A DNA stretch of 47,096 nucleotides from Minwuia sp. (lineage in GTDB: Bacteria; Pseudomonadota; Alphaproteobacteria; Minwuiales; Minwuiaceae), in the NCBI GenBank assembly GCA_029213165.1, contig JARGNO010000001.1, positions 101,729 to 148,824 of the forward strand, read 5' to 3'. The position numbers were made by a program, and so were the translations under genes. The notes below the pieces were generated by a model. The model did no database searches. It had not been told where the DNA came from and saw only the letters and a list, made by a program, of their open reading frames with translations. Positions 1-8,593 of the stretch are shown in pieces. How positions within the stretch are numbered: the first letter of the stretch is position 1; each line of letters starts with the position of its first letter.

Positions 1-2
1 CA

Positions 3-368
3 GCCATTCACGAGGCGGTGGCGATCCGGCGCGCACTCATTATCTCACGTCCTGATGCCTTCCGTCCAAACCTGGCCACGTCCTGCGGCGTATACGGCCG
101 CGTGCTACGGAATGCAGACCGCAACGTTGATGCGGCCCGCCTCTTCCTCGAGGGGCTCAAGGTTATCGAGCCGATGTTCCTGGCCCTGCCGCAGCCTTTT
201 CAGCAACTGACCAGCGAGCTTCTGCAGGGTCATTTGAAATCCCTGCAGGAGGCTTCTCTGCAGCCGGACGAAGCGGCCTTGGCTCCGATCATCGAGAAGA
301 TGATCGAGATCGGGGCGATTCAGGACCCCCGGGGACCGGAGACGATCCCGACTGTAAGGAGAACGTGA
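3..368 (+). CDS. C-terminal end of a tetratricopeptide-repeat protein (5' end outside window)
   Basis: The reading frame is open from the first bases of the window, so this is the tail of a longer gene. The visible 121 residues begin with AIHEAVAIRRALIISRPDAF and continue with a partly degenerate second helix pair. This spacing (EAV.I.R.L...RPDAF....LA) is typical of the TPR arrays that form the C-terminal sensor of bacterial STAND/NLR-like ATPases and related signalling proteins. The last 45 residues no longer fit a TPR and are probably a capping helix. The stop is followed two bases later by the ATG of the next gene, so the two are probably cotranscribed. The N-terminal effector or NTPase part lies outside the window, so calling it an NLR-like protein is inference. 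Confidence 0.7.
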   Translation, partial: AIHEAVAIRRALIISRPDAFRPNLATSCGVYGRVLRNADRNVDAARLFLEGLKVIEPMFLALPQPFQQLTSELLQGHLKSLQEASLQPDEAALAPIIEKMIEIGAIQDPRGPETIPTVRRT

Positions 369-370
369 CC

Positions 371-748
371 ATGGGTATTCTCGATCAGACCCTGGAGTAC
401 GCCCTGCCCGCGCTGCGCAAGTCGGGTGGCAAGGTGGTCGAGAAGTCACTGGACGTCTTTGGCGACAGGCTTGTCAGCTTTCTCAGGACACGGCTCGGGG
501 ACGAGGACGGACGCAGGGCAATCGCCAAGGTGGAGGCGAACCCCGATGCCCCTTCAAGCGCTTCCAGGCTGAAGACGGCGCTGCAGGAAAAGGCCGAAGC
601 CGAGCCGGCATTCCTGGAGGAACTGCGCGCGATCCTGAAGGAGGCACCGCCCACGGTGAACCAGACGCTCAACCAGACCGGCAACGGGATCACGGGCGGG
701 CAGGTCTCGGGGAACAACAACACCGTCAACATCAGGGGTGGAAGCTGA
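371..748 (+). CDS. small helical protein with Asn/Gly-rich, possibly amyloid-signalling C-terminal tail
   Basis: About 125 residues. The ATG at 371 is preceded by AAGGAG (357-362) at good spacing; an in-frame GTG at 365 is the alternative start. Residues 1-90 look mainly alpha-helical and charged. They are followed by a proline hinge (APP) and a tail containing NQTLNQTGNGITGGQVSGNN, then NTVNI. The tail has alternating polar and beta-branched residues around a central G-Q-V-S-G-N core. This recalls the RHIM-like and pseudo-palindromic amyloid motifs (BASS3 type) carried at the C-terminus of small helical partner proteins encoded next to bacterial NLRs. The gene directly follows a TPR gene, which fits such a pair. 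I do not recognise the helical domain; the amyloid reading is inference from composition and context. Confidence 0.65.
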   Translation: MGILDQTLEYALPALRKSGGKVVEKSLDVFGDRLVSFLRTRLGDEDGRRAIAKVEANPDAPSSASRLKTALQEKAEAEPAFLEELRAILKEAPPTVNQTLNQTGNGITGGQVSGNNNTVNIRGGS

Positions 749-892
749 CCGCCACTGACAGGGCCAACACCCGGGTAATGGGGAAGATGTGACGAAGGGG
801 CAAGACGGCGAGATATCAAACCACGAGCCGCATGGCGGCCACCCGTTGGCAGGCTTTCAGATCCACCCAATCGGTTCATCTGCCCCGATCAG

Positions 893-923
893 GGACCGCG
901 CGCCACGGGAGGGCGCGCGGTCC
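893..923 (-). terminator. GC-rich hairpin just downstream of icd
   Basis: A perfect 12-bp inverted repeat (GGACCGCGCGCC at 893-904, GGCGCGCGGTCC at 912-923) with a 7-nt loop lies 8 bp beyond the icd stop codon. There is no T-run after the stem on either strand, so it is not a classical intrinsic terminator. It may stabilise the 3' end or act with Rho. Confidence 0.45.
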
Positions 924-931
924 AGGATGGA

Positions 932-3130
932 TCAGGCAGGATTCCCGATGATGGCGTTCAACGTCTCGGACGGGCGCATGACAGCGGCGGTCCTTGCGGC
1001 GTCGGGGCGATAGTACCCGCCAAGCTCGGCCGTGCGTCCCTGGACAGCAGCAAGTTCGGAAAGGATCCGTGCCTCACCCGCCGCAAGCGCCTCCGCGATC
1101 GGCGCAAAATGAGCTGCAAGCCCGGCATCGTCGTCCTGAGCGGCCAGAGCTTCCGCCCAATACCGGGCAAACCAGTAATGGCTGTCCCGGTTGTCAGGCT
1201 CGCCGACCTTGCGCGAGGGGGACCGGTCATGGTCGAGAATGCCTTGCGTCGCCTTTTCAACAGCATTGCCGAGAACCCGCGCCTTCTCGTTGCCCTTGGC
1301 ATTGGCAAGGAAGATCAGGCTTTCACCAAGGGCGCAGAACTCACCCAGGCTGTCCCAACGCAGGTGGTTCTGCTCATTGAGCTGCTGAACGTGTTTCGGC
1401 GCGGAACCGCCGGCACCGGTTTCAAACAATCCACCGCCGTTCATCAGCTTCACGATCGACAGCATCTTGGCGGACGTTGCCAGTTCAAGGATCGGAAAGA
1501 GGTCCGTGAGATAGTCACGCAACACGTTGCCGGTGACCGCGATTGAATTCTCGCCCCTGGTAATGGTTTCAAGCGATGCGCGTGTGGCTTCCCGCGGGGC
1601 CATGATCCTGAACCTGTCCGCCACACCGCGCGCTTCAAGGATCGGCTTTACGTAGGCGATGAGTTCGGCGTCATGCGCGCGCGCCGCATCCAGCCAGAAG
1701 ATCGCTTCGCAGCCTTCAGCTTCCTGGCGCGAGATCGCAAGGTTGACCCAATCCTCGATCGGCGCCTGGCGTGCGGAAGAGGAGCGCCAGATATCGCCCG
1801 CTTCCACTGCGTGCTGGTGCAGGACGGTGCCATCATCAAGGATCATCTTGACCGTGCCGGCTTCAGCGATCTCGAACGTCGTCGGGTGAGAGCCGTATTC
1901 CTCGGCCTTCTGCGCCATCAGGCCGATGTTCTGGACCGTTCCGGCAGTGGCCGGGTTCAGCTTGCCGTTCTCCTTGAAGAAGGTGATCGCTTCGTCATAG
2001 ATCGACGCATATGACTGGTCCGGGATGACGCAGTTGGCGTCTGCTTCACTGCCGTCCGGGCCCCAGCCCTTGCCGCCTGCACGAATGAGGGCAGGCATCG
2101 AGGCGTCGATGATCACGTCGGATGAGACGTGCAGGTTGGTGATCCCCTTGTCGGAATCGACCATGTACAATGGCGGGCGCGCTGCCATGCAGGCGTCGAT
2201 GTCGGCGATGATTGCCGCGTTGTCCCTGACCCGCGCCAGCAGGTCACCGAGACCGGAATTGGGATTCACGCCCAGCGCGGCCATCGCATCCCCATGCTTG
2301 TCGAAAACGGGTGCCAGGAAGGCTCTTACGGCGTGGCCGAAGATGATGGGGTCGGACACCTTCATCATCGTCGCTTTCAGGTGCAGCGAGAAGAGGATGC
2401 CCTGTTCCCTGGTCTTGTCGATTTCGGCAGCGAGGAAATCCTTGAGCGCGGCAACACTCATGTAGGTCGCGTCAACGACCGTGCCTGCGGGATATTCAAG
2501 ACCCTCTTTCAGAACCGTCTCGCCCGAGGCAGTCTCCAGTACGATCCTTGCGCCGGTTGCGGCACCCAGCGTTGCCGAGGTCTCATTCGAGAAGAAGTCA
2601 TGCCCCGACATGGATGACACATGGGTCCGACTGTCGGCTGACCAGTCACCCATACGGTGCGGATTGGCCTTCGCGAAGTTCTTCACGGCTTTCGCGGCGC
2701 GGCGATCGGAATTGCCTTCACGCAGAACCGGATTGACTGCCGACCCCTTGATCGCGTCATACTTGGCCCGTGCGGCCTTCTCATCGTCGGTCTTTGGATT
2801 CTCCGGATAGTCAGGTATCGCAAAACCCTGCGACTGGAGCTCCTTGATTGCACTGACCAGCTGCGGCACGGATGCGGAGATGTTGGGCAGCTTGATCACA
2901 TTCGCCTCAGCGGTCTTCACCAGACGGCCCAGTTCCGCCAGATCGTCGGCCTGCCGCTGATCCTCGTTCAGATGTTCGGGGAAGGCCGCCAGAATGCGCC
3001 CGGAGAGGCTGATATCCTTCGTTCCAACGCTGACGTCTGCGGCTGCAGCAAATTTCTGGATGATCGGCAACAGTGAAGCGGAGGCCAGCTCCGGCGCTTC
3101 GTCAACCTTGGTGTAGATGATATTGGGCAT
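932..3130 (-). CDS. icd: NADP-dependent isocitrate dehydrogenase, monomeric type
   Basis: Cytoplasmic TCA-cycle enzyme that converts isocitrate to 2-oxoglutarate and CO2 with reduction of NADP. The 732-residue length matches the large monomeric family (about 740), not the 400-residue homodimer. The substrate-binding segment [17 protein letters not shown] at about residues 129-145 aligns in order with the family Ser/Asn/Arg/Arg contacts (here S130, N133, R137, R143). The catalytic-lysine region [16 protein letters not shown] and the C-terminal [11 protein letters not shown] are also present. The start is the ATG at 3130 ([13 protein letters not shown]); the longer frame would need a TTG at 3142. 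It is a single gene, with a tRNA upstream on the same strand and a strong hairpin just past its stop. Confidence 0.96.
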   Translation of the reverse strand: MPNIIYTKVDEAPELASASLLPIIQKFAAAADVSVGTKDISLSGRILAAFPEHLNEDQRQADDLAELGRLVKTAEANVIKLPNISASVPQLVSAIKELQSQGFAIPDYPENPKTDDEKAARAKYDAIKGSAVNPVLREGNSDRRAAKAVKNFAKANPHRMGDWSADSRTHVSSMSGHDFFSNETSATLGAATGARIVLETASGETVLKEGLEYPAGTVVDATYMSVAALKDFLAAEIDKTREQGILFSLHLKATMMKVSDPIIFGHAVRAFLAPVFDKHGDAMAALGVNPNSGLGDLLARVRDNAAIIADIDACMAARPPLYMVDSDKGITNLHVSSDVIIDASMPALIRAGGKGWGPDGSEADANCVIPDQSYASIYDEAITFFKENGKLNPATAGTVQNIGLMAQKAEEYGSHPTTFEIAEAGTVKMILDDGTVLHQHAVEAGDIWRSSSARQAPIEDWVNLAISRQEAEGCEAIFWLDAARAHDAELIAYVKPILEARGVADRFRIMAPREATRASLETITRGENSIAVTGNVLRDYLTDLFPILELATSAKMLSIVKLMNGGGLFETGAGGSAPKHVQQLNEQNHLRWDSLGEFCALGESLIFLANAKGNEKARVLGNAVEKATQGILDHDRSPSRKVGEPDNRDSHYWFARYWAEALAAQDDDAGLAAHFAPIAEALAAGEARILSELAAVQGRTAELGGYYRPDAARTAAVMRPSETLNAIIGNPA

Positions 3131-3369
3131 GGCGTGTTCCAACTTGCTGCATTTGAAGGTCTGATATCCTGAACGGTATAGAACGTCGTCGTTCCACAGT
3201 CGAATACAGCGTGACGTCGCTGACGTGATTCCGCTCCTTTCCCAGGCAGGGAACCCTGTCGGAAAGCTCCGGTTTCAGGCGATCCGGTTTCGAGGGGGCA
3301 GAGCACTGGAAGAGCGCATCGACTTCAGAAAAACCTGGCTGACAAACCTTCTGAACCGTTGGAAAGAAG

Positions 3370-3446
3370 TGGTGGGCCCGGCAGGACTCGAACCTGCAAC
3401 CAGACCGTTATGAGCGGTCGGCTCTAACCAATTGAGCTACAGGCCC
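3370..3446 (-). tRNA. tRNA with CAT anticodon (tRNA-Ile2 or elongator tRNA-Met)
   Basis: A full 77-nt cloverleaf can be folded: acceptor GGGCCTG/CGGGCCC, D arm GCTC...GAGC, anticodon arm GACCG-CTCATAA-CGGTC, and T arm GCAGG-TTCGAGT-CCTGC. The discriminator is A and the CCA end is encoded. The anticodon is CAT. It is not the initiator: position 1 pairs with position 72, and the anticodon stem lacks the three consecutive G-C pairs. The acceptor sequence resembles alphaproteobacterial tRNA-Ile2, whose C34 is modified to lysidine to read AUA. Sequence alone does not fully separate that from elongator Met. Confidence 0.93.
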
Positions 3447-3702
3447 AGCAGGGGCGATTTATACTGGTGCAGGGTCGGGCCGCAAGTCCGTTTCGATCAG
3501 CAGCGCACAGTTCCGGACCTGCGTGTGGACCGAAAGAAAAGATCAAAAAATGGTCATTTGCCCACGAAATATTCGCGAAAGCCGGACTTCGCGAAACATC
3601 AGCAATGCCGATGCGGCCTATTTACTCATCCCTGTTGCGAGCCGCCGATGCGCGTGCTCCACTTGCGGTCGATCCTGAATGTTTGAAGGGCGCCAGAACG
3701 CA

Positions 3703-5112
3703 ATGACACCCTATGACGAGATGACAGCCAGCGATGGCTCGGTACGCGAAGCCTATCGTGAGCTGGAGTACTGGCTGACCAATACCACCGTCGAGACATT
3801 CCAGAACAAGCGCAAGGAAGCTGACCTGCTGTTCCGCAGGCTGGGCATCACCTTCGCGGTCTATGGCGAGGGCGGGGACCCGGAGCGGCTGATCCCCTAC
3901 GACGTCGTACCCCGTGTCATCACCGGCGCCGAATGGGGCGCCATGGAAAAGGGCATGGAACAGCGGGTGAAGGCGATCAACGCCTTCCTGAACGATGTCT
4001 ACGGCGATCAGCAGATCTTCCGTGCCGGGCACATCCCGCGCGACATCATCGAGGCCAACGACGCCTTCGTGCCGTCGATGATGGGTGTGACGCCGCCCGC
4101 CGGGATCTATGCCCATATCGCCGGTGTCGACATGGTGAAGGCCGACGGCGAGTTCTACGTGCTGGAAGACAATGTGCGGACCCCGTCCGGCGTGTCCTAC
4201 ATGATGGGCAACCGGGAGGCGGAGATGCGCCTGTTCCCCGGCCTGTTCCGCCAGCACCGGGTGCGTCCGGTGGACCATTACGCCGACTTCCTGCGTGACA
4301 CGCTGCGGTCGGTCTCCCCCTACAAGGACCATGATCCGAAGGTGGTCGTCATGACTCCCGGCCGGTTCAACTCCGCCTATTTCGAACATGCCTTCCTGGC
4401 CGACCGCATGGGTATCGAGTTGGTGGAAGGGGCCGACCTGTTCGTGCGTGATGAAATTGTCTACATGCGCACCACGCGCGGGCCGCAGCGGGTGGACGTG
4501 ATGTACCGTCGCCTGGATGACGAGTTCCTGGACCCGCAGGCGTTCCGCAAGGACTCCCTGCTGGGCGTGCCCGGTCTGGTGGCCGCCTATCGCGCCGGCA
4601 ACATCGCCATCGCCAACGCCATCGGCAACGGCGTCGCGGACGACAAGGCGATCTATGTCTATGTGCCGGAGATGATCCGCTTCTATCTCGGCGAGGAGCC
4701 CATCCTGAACAACGTTCCCACCTACATGGGCCGCAGGGACGACGAGCTGAAATACATCCTGGAACACCTGGATGAACTGGTGGTCAAGGAAGTCCATGGC
4801 TCCGGCGGCTACGGGATGCTGGTGGGACCGGCCTCCACGAAGGCGGAGCAGGAAGCCTATGCCGAGCGCATCAAGGCGGACCCGACGGGCTTCATCGCCC
4901 AGCCGACGCTGGCACTTTCCACCTGCCCCACCTTCGTCGGGTCCGGCGTCGCGCCGCGCCATGTCGACCTGAGGCCCTTCGTGCTGAGTGGCGCGGACCG
5001 GGTGCGCATCGTGCCCGGTGGCCTGACGCGCGTTGCCCTGAAGGAGGGTTCGCTGGTCGTGAACTCCAGCCAGGGTGGCGGGACCAAGGACACCTGGGTG
5101 CTGGAGGACTGA
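3703..5112 (+). CDS. circularly permuted ATP-grasp protein (DUF404/DUF407 type), Anbu cluster
   Basis: About 469 residues. The opening (AYRELEYWL, then RRLGITFAVYGEGG.PERLIPYDVVPRVI) and the later NVRTPSGVSYM, VMTPGRFNSAYFEHAF and KEVHGSGGYGML segments are characteristic of the circularly permuted ATP-grasp family. These proteins are predicted peptide-bond-forming ligases found with alpha-E proteins and the proteasome-like Anbu. The glycine-rich VHGSGGYG is the expected nucleotide-binding loop. I chose the ATG at 3703 (MTPYDEM), with GAAGGG 12 nt upstream; an in-frame ATG at 3679 has no Shine-Dalgarno sequence. The stop lies two bases before the next start, so the two are translationally linked. 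The substrate is unknown. Confidence 0.9.
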   Translation: MTPYDEMTASDGSVREAYRELEYWLTNTTVETFQNKRKEADLLFRRLGITFAVYGEGGDPERLIPYDVVPRVITGAEWGAMEKGMEQRVKAINAFLNDVYGDQQIFRAGHIPRDIIEANDAFVPSMMGVTPPAGIYAHIAGVDMVKADGEFYVLEDNVRTPSGVSYMMGNREAEMRLFPGLFRQHRVRPVDHYADFLRDTLRSVSPYKDHDPKVVVMTPGRFNSAYFEHAFLADRMGIELVEGADLFVRDEIVYMRTTRGPQRVDVMYRRLDDEFLDPQAFRKDSLLGVPGLVAAYRAGNIAIANAIGNGVADDKAIYVYVPEMIRFYLGEEPILNNVPTYMGRRDDELKYILEHLDELVVKEVHGSGGYGMLVGPASTKAEQEAYAERIKADPTGFIAQPTLALSTCPTFVGSGVAPRHVDLRPFVLSGADRVRIVPGGLTRVALKEGSLVVNSSQGGGTKDTWVLED

Positions 5113-5114
5113 TC

Positions 5115-6125
5115 ATGCTTAGTCGTACAGCCGACGACCTTTTCTGGATGTCACGCTATGTGGAGCGCGCGGAGAATGTCGCGCGCCTGCTGGAAGTGGC
5201 CGACCGCATGGCCCTGATGCCGCAGGACGCGGGCGGAACCGATGAGTGGACCGCGGTGCTGATTGCCGGAGGTGTGGCGCCGCTCTACACGGAGCTTGTC
5301 GGCAAGGTCGAGGCTGATCCGACGCTCCGCTTCATGGCGCTCAGCCCGGAGAACCCGTCCAGCATCTACAATTGCTTCTCCGTCGCCCGGGAGAATGCGC
5401 GGGCCCAGCGTCACACGATCACACGCGAGCTGTGGGAAGCGATCAACGACACCTGGCACGGTATCCGGGACATGACACCGGAGAAGGTGGAGGGCATGGG
5501 CCACACCGCCTTCTTCGAATGGGTCAAGTCGCGGTCGCATCTGGTCCGTGGGGCACTGGCCGGCACGATGATCCGCGATGACGCCTACAGCTTCACGCGC
5601 CTGGGCACCTTCATCGAACGCGCTGATTCCACGTCCCGCATCCTGGACGTGAAGTACCACCTGATCCTGCCCACGGAGGAAGTCGTGGGCGGCGCGCCTG
5701 ATTATTACCAGTGGGCAGCACTGCTGCAGTCCGTCTCGGCGCAGGGCAGCTATCGCCGCATGTTCGGCGACCAGATCCGCTACACCAATGTGGCGGAACT
5801 GCTGGTCCTGCGGCCCGAAATGCCGCGATCCGTGCGCAGTTGCTATGACAACATCATGGAGAACCTGCAGAACCTGACCGACAGCTACGAGAGCCAGCCC
5901 CGCTGCCTCAGGATGGCGGGCAAGCTGCGCGCCAGGCTGGTCTACGGCGAGGTTGCCGAGTTCACCGGCCAGGAATCCGGCCTGCATGAATTCCTGACGG
6001 AGGTCGTGGGCACCAACCTGCAGATCGCCGCCCAGATCGGGAAGGATTTCCTGCTGACGCCGGAGAATGAGGACACACCGCTGGCATTCCCGGAAAATGC
6101 TCGACAGGAACAGACGATGGGGTAA
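5115..6125 (+). CDS. alpha-E domain protein (DUF403)
   Basis: 336 residues, nearly all helical. The opening MLSRTADDLFWMSRYVERAE followed by N.ARLLEV is the hallmark of the alpha-E family. Downstream, RLGTFIERADSTSRILDVKY and the WAALLQSVSA region are also conserved. GGAGG (5104-5108) precedes the ATG, and the gene is tightly coupled to the ATP-grasp gene. Alpha-E proteins are of unknown biochemistry but almost always occur with the circularly permuted ATP-grasp, a transglutaminase-like protease and often Anbu. They are thought to act with the ligase to make or modify a peptide tag. Here the transglutaminase gene is absent. Confidence 0.92.
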   Translation: MLSRTADDLFWMSRYVERAENVARLLEVADRMALMPQDAGGTDEWTAVLIAGGVAPLYTELVGKVEADPTLRFMALSPENPSSIYNCFSVARENARAQRHTITRELWEAINDTWHGIRDMTPEKVEGMGHTAFFEWVKSRSHLVRGALAGTMIRDDAYSFTRLGTFIERADSTSRILDVKYHLILPTEEVVGGAPDYYQWAALLQSVSAQGSYRRMFGDQIRYTNVAELLVLRPEMPRSVRSCYDNIMENLQNLTDSYESQPRCLRMAGKLRARLVYGEVAEFTGQESGLHEFLTEVVGTNLQIAAQIGKDFLLTPENEDTPLAFPENARQEQTMG

Positions 6126-6199
6126 GAACGGGTTCTACTGTTGGGGGAGCGGGCCAGTGCCGCCATCAAGCAGCCGAACGTTCCGGGGGAGCCTGAGCC

Positions 6200-6946
6200 G
6201 TGACCTATTGTGTTGGAATGCTTACTGCGGAAGGCCTGATGATGCTGGCCGATACCCGCACCAATGCCGGCATCGACAGCATTTCGACCTTTCGCAAGAC
6301 CACTGTCTGGCACCAGCCGGGCGAGCGGCTGGTCACGCTTCTGTCAGCCGGCAATCTCGCAGTCACCCAGGCGGTCGTCGGACACCTGCAGGAACTGATC
6401 GCCAGCCCGAACACCGACCCGTCCCAGACCATTCTCGGCGCGCCGAGCATGTTCGCCATCGCCCGTCTGGTGGGCGATGCGGTACGGCAGGTGCGCATGC
6501 TGGACGGGCCATCGCTGGATCAGGGGGCCGGGGGCTTCAATGCATCCTTCCTGCTGGGGGGCCAGATCGCGGGGCGGGAACTGCGGCTCTACCAGGTCTA
6601 TGCGGAAGGCAACTTCATCGAGGCATCGGAGGACACGCCCTTCTTCCAGATCGGCGAGACCAAGTACGGCAAGCCGATCCTCGACCGGGTGATGAATTTC
6701 AGCATGCCACTGGTGGAGGCGGTGAAGGTCGGCCTGATCTCCATGGATTCGACCCTGCGGTCGAACATGTCGGTGGGCCTGCCTGTCGATCTGCTGCTCT
6801 ATCGCCGCGATCATCCCGGCACCTGGCTGGAGCGGCGGTTCGAGGAAGGTGATCCCTATTTCGAGGACATCCGCAACCGCTGGTCGGACGCGTTGCGTGC
6901 CGCCTATCGCGAGATTCCCGACCTGGAACTGGATTTCACTGGATGA
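6200..6946 (+). CDS. anbu: Anbu: proteasome-type (Ntn-hydrolase) protease
   Basis: 248 residues. It begins MTYCVGMLTAEGLMMLADTR. Removal of Met would expose Thr as the N-terminal nucleophile, and Asp18 (ADTR) and Lys33 (FRKT) match the proteasome beta-subunit catalytic set. The length and the rest of the sequence fit Anbu, the HslV-related ancestral beta-subunit that forms open-ring cytoplasmic assemblies. The start is GTG at 6200, with GGGGGAG (6185-6191) upstream; no other start preserves the catalytic Thr at position 2. It shares the cluster with ATP-grasp and alpha-E genes, as in most genomes with Anbu. Its last four bases overlap the start of the following MoeB-like gene. Confidence 0.93.
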   Translation: MTYCVGMLTAEGLMMLADTRTNAGIDSISTFRKTTVWHQPGERLVTLLSAGNLAVTQAVVGHLQELIASPNTDPSQTILGAPSMFAIARLVGDAVRQVRMLDGPSLDQGAGGFNASFLLGGQIAGRELRLYQVYAEGNFIEASEDTPFFQIGETKYGKPILDRVMNFSMPLVEAVKVGLISMDSTLRSNMSVGLPVDLLLYRRDHPGTWLERRFEEGDPYFEDIRNRWSDALRAAYREIPDLELDFTG

Positions 6947-7698
6947 GCGGTCTGACCGACAGCCAGATCGACCGCTACGCCCGCCATATCGTCCTGAAGG
7001 AAGTCGGTGGCGCCGGCCAGCAGAAACTGCTGCGCGCGCGCGTGCTGGTCATCGGTGCCGGGGGACTCGGCTCTCCGCTGATCATGTATCTGGCTGCCGC
7101 CGGGGTGGGGACCATTGGTGTGGTGGATGACGATATCGTCTCCCGCTCCAACCTGCAGCGTCAGGTGCTGCATGGCGGCGACATGCTCGACCGGCCAAAG
7201 ACCGAGAGTGCGATCACGTCGGTTGCCCGTCTGAACGATGACGTGACCGTCCAGGCGCATCAGACCCGGATCAGCGCCGAAAATGCCGATGCTCTTGTCT
7301 CAGGCTATGATCTCGTCTGTGACGGGTCGGACAATTTCGCCACCCGCTTCGCGGTGCATGACGCCTGCTTCAGGAACCGCAAGCCGCTGGTATCCGCCGC
7401 AATCCTGCGCTTCGACGGCCAGCTTGCGACATGGCGGGGCTATGAGGATGGGCTGCCCTGCTACCGTTGCCTGTACCCGGAGATACCACCGGAGGAACAG
7501 ACCTGCGCACAGGACGGCGTGCTCGGCGCCATTGCCGGGGTCATGGGATCGATGCAGGCTGTGGAAGTGATCAAGGAATTGCTGGACCTGGGCGAGAGCA
7601 TGGCGGGTCAACTGCTGATCCATGACGCCCTGGCAGCGACGTTCCGCAAGGTCCGGGTCCGGCCCGATCCGGAATGCCCGTTGTGTGGCGGTGCCTGA
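6943..7698 (+). CDS. moeB: MoeB/ThiF/HesA-family E1-like adenylyltransferase
   Basis: 251 residues with a complete E1-like fold. It has the nucleotide loop GAGGLG (38-43), N70/R73 in SNLQRQ, K86 and D130 of the adenylation site. Zinc ligands are C173/C176 (CYRC) and C245/C248 (CPLC), and the candidate catalytic cysteine is C188 (QTCAQDGVLG). MoeB adenylates the C-terminal Gly-Gly of MoaD in molybdopterin synthesis; close relatives do the same for ThiS or other sulfur carriers. There is no rhodanese domain. The ATG overlaps the Anbu stop (ATGA), so translation is coupled. No carrier protein is encoded nearby. It may be the general MoeB carried in the operon or a dedicated E1 for this cluster; sequence alone does not decide. 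Confidence 0.88.
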   Translation: MSGLTDSQIDRYARHIVLKEVGGAGQQKLLRARVLVIGAGGLGSPLIMYLAAAGVGTIGVVDDDIVSRSNLQRQVLHGGDMLDRPKTESAITSVARLNDDVTVQAHQTRISAENADALVSGYDLVCDGSDNFATRFAVHDACFRNRKPLVSAAILRFDGQLATWRGYEDGLPCYRCLYPEIPPEEQTCAQDGVLGAIAGVMGSMQAVEVIKELLDLGESMAGQLLIHDALAATFRKVRVRPDPECPLCGGA

Positions 7699-7746
7699 AC
7701 AGCTCCGCTATCGTCACGAAGTTCTTTTTTTTGGGGAGAGAGAGAA

Positions 7747-8544
7747 ATGGCTGATCTGGAAGTAAGCATCGCCGACGGCATCGCCACCGTCACCATGAAC
7801 CGCCCGGAGGCACGCAACGCATTGTCGATGGAGATGCGGGCGCTGATGCGGACGGCAATGCACGAACTGGAATATGACGACGCGGTGCGTTGTGTCGTGC
7901 TGACCGGCGCGGGCGATCACTTCATGGCCGGTGGCGACGTGAAGGGCATGCACGAATATCTCGGCACGGCGTCCGAGAGCGAGATCCAGGCCTATTTCGT
8001 CAACCGCATCCATGACCTGCATCCGATCATGTATTCCATGCGCCGGATGCCGAAGCCGATCATCGCCAAGGTGCGCGGCGCTGCAGCCGGTGCCGGTGTC
8101 TCGATGGCTGCGGCCTGTGACATGGTGGTCTCGGCGGAGAGTGCCTTCTACACCCTGGCCTATGTCCACATCGGCACCACGCCGGACGCATCCTCCAGCT
8201 TTCACCTGCCCCGCGCCGTCGGGATCAAGAAGGCGATCGAGATGACCATGCTGGGCGACCGGCATACCGCACAGCAGATGGCCGATGCCGGACTGGTCAA
8301 TTTCGTCGTCCCGGACGCTGATCTGGACGCCGAGACCGACAAGCTGGCCACGCGGCTGGCCAATGGCCCGACCTTCGTGCTGGGTCAGGGCAAGCGCCTG
8401 ATGTACCGCAGCCTGGAGAATGAATTCGAGAGCCAGCTCCAGTTCGAGGCGGAGTGCTTCGCCGAATGCGCAAGACGCGAAGACTATCGCGAGGGCGTCA
8501 ATGCCTTCGTCGAGAAGCGCAAGGCGAAGTTCACCGGCAAGTAG
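7747..8544 (+). CDS. enoyl-CoA hydratase/isomerase (crotonase) family protein
   Basis: 265 residues of crotonase fold. The VTMNRPEARNALS entry is followed by the first oxyanion-hole loop HFMAGGDVKG (58-67) and the second, RGAAAGAGVSMAAACD. The usual first catalytic Glu (PE motif) is replaced: the segment reads LAYVHIGTTPDASSSFHLPR. An Asp is present where PaaG-type isomerases carry their acid. An isomerase-like activity on an acyl-CoA is therefore more likely than classical hydration, but this is inference. A purine-rich ribosome site (GGGGAGAGAGAGAA) precedes the ATG. The next gene starts about 50 bp downstream on the same strand and may be cotranscribed. Confidence 0.9.
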   Translation: MADLEVSIADGIATVTMNRPEARNALSMEMRALMRTAMHELEYDDAVRCVVLTGAGDHFMAGGDVKGMHEYLGTASESEIQAYFVNRIHDLHPIMYSMRRMPKPIIAKVRGAAAGAGVSMAAACDMVVSAESAFYTLAYVHIGTTPDASSSFHLPRAVGIKKAIEMTMLGDRHTAQQMADAGLVNFVVPDADLDAETDKLATRLANGPTFVLGQGKRLMYRSLENEFESQLQFEAECFAECARREDYREGVNAFVEKRKAKFTGK

Positions 8545-8593
8545 GACTCCCCACAACCAGCGGATTGCGAGAAGAGAAGAGGCGGAAAAGCCC

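Noticed and set aside
3320-3356. TTCAGAA/TTCTGAA inverted repeat near the tRNA, similar in part to the FRG-flanking palindrome
   Set aside because: Only the left arm resembles the palindrome and the right arm does not match; probably chance or a weak tRNA 3' structure.
7724-7736. T-run before the crotonase gene as an intrinsic terminator for moeB
   Set aside because: No stable stem precedes the T-run; it directly joins the ribosome-binding stretch of the next gene.
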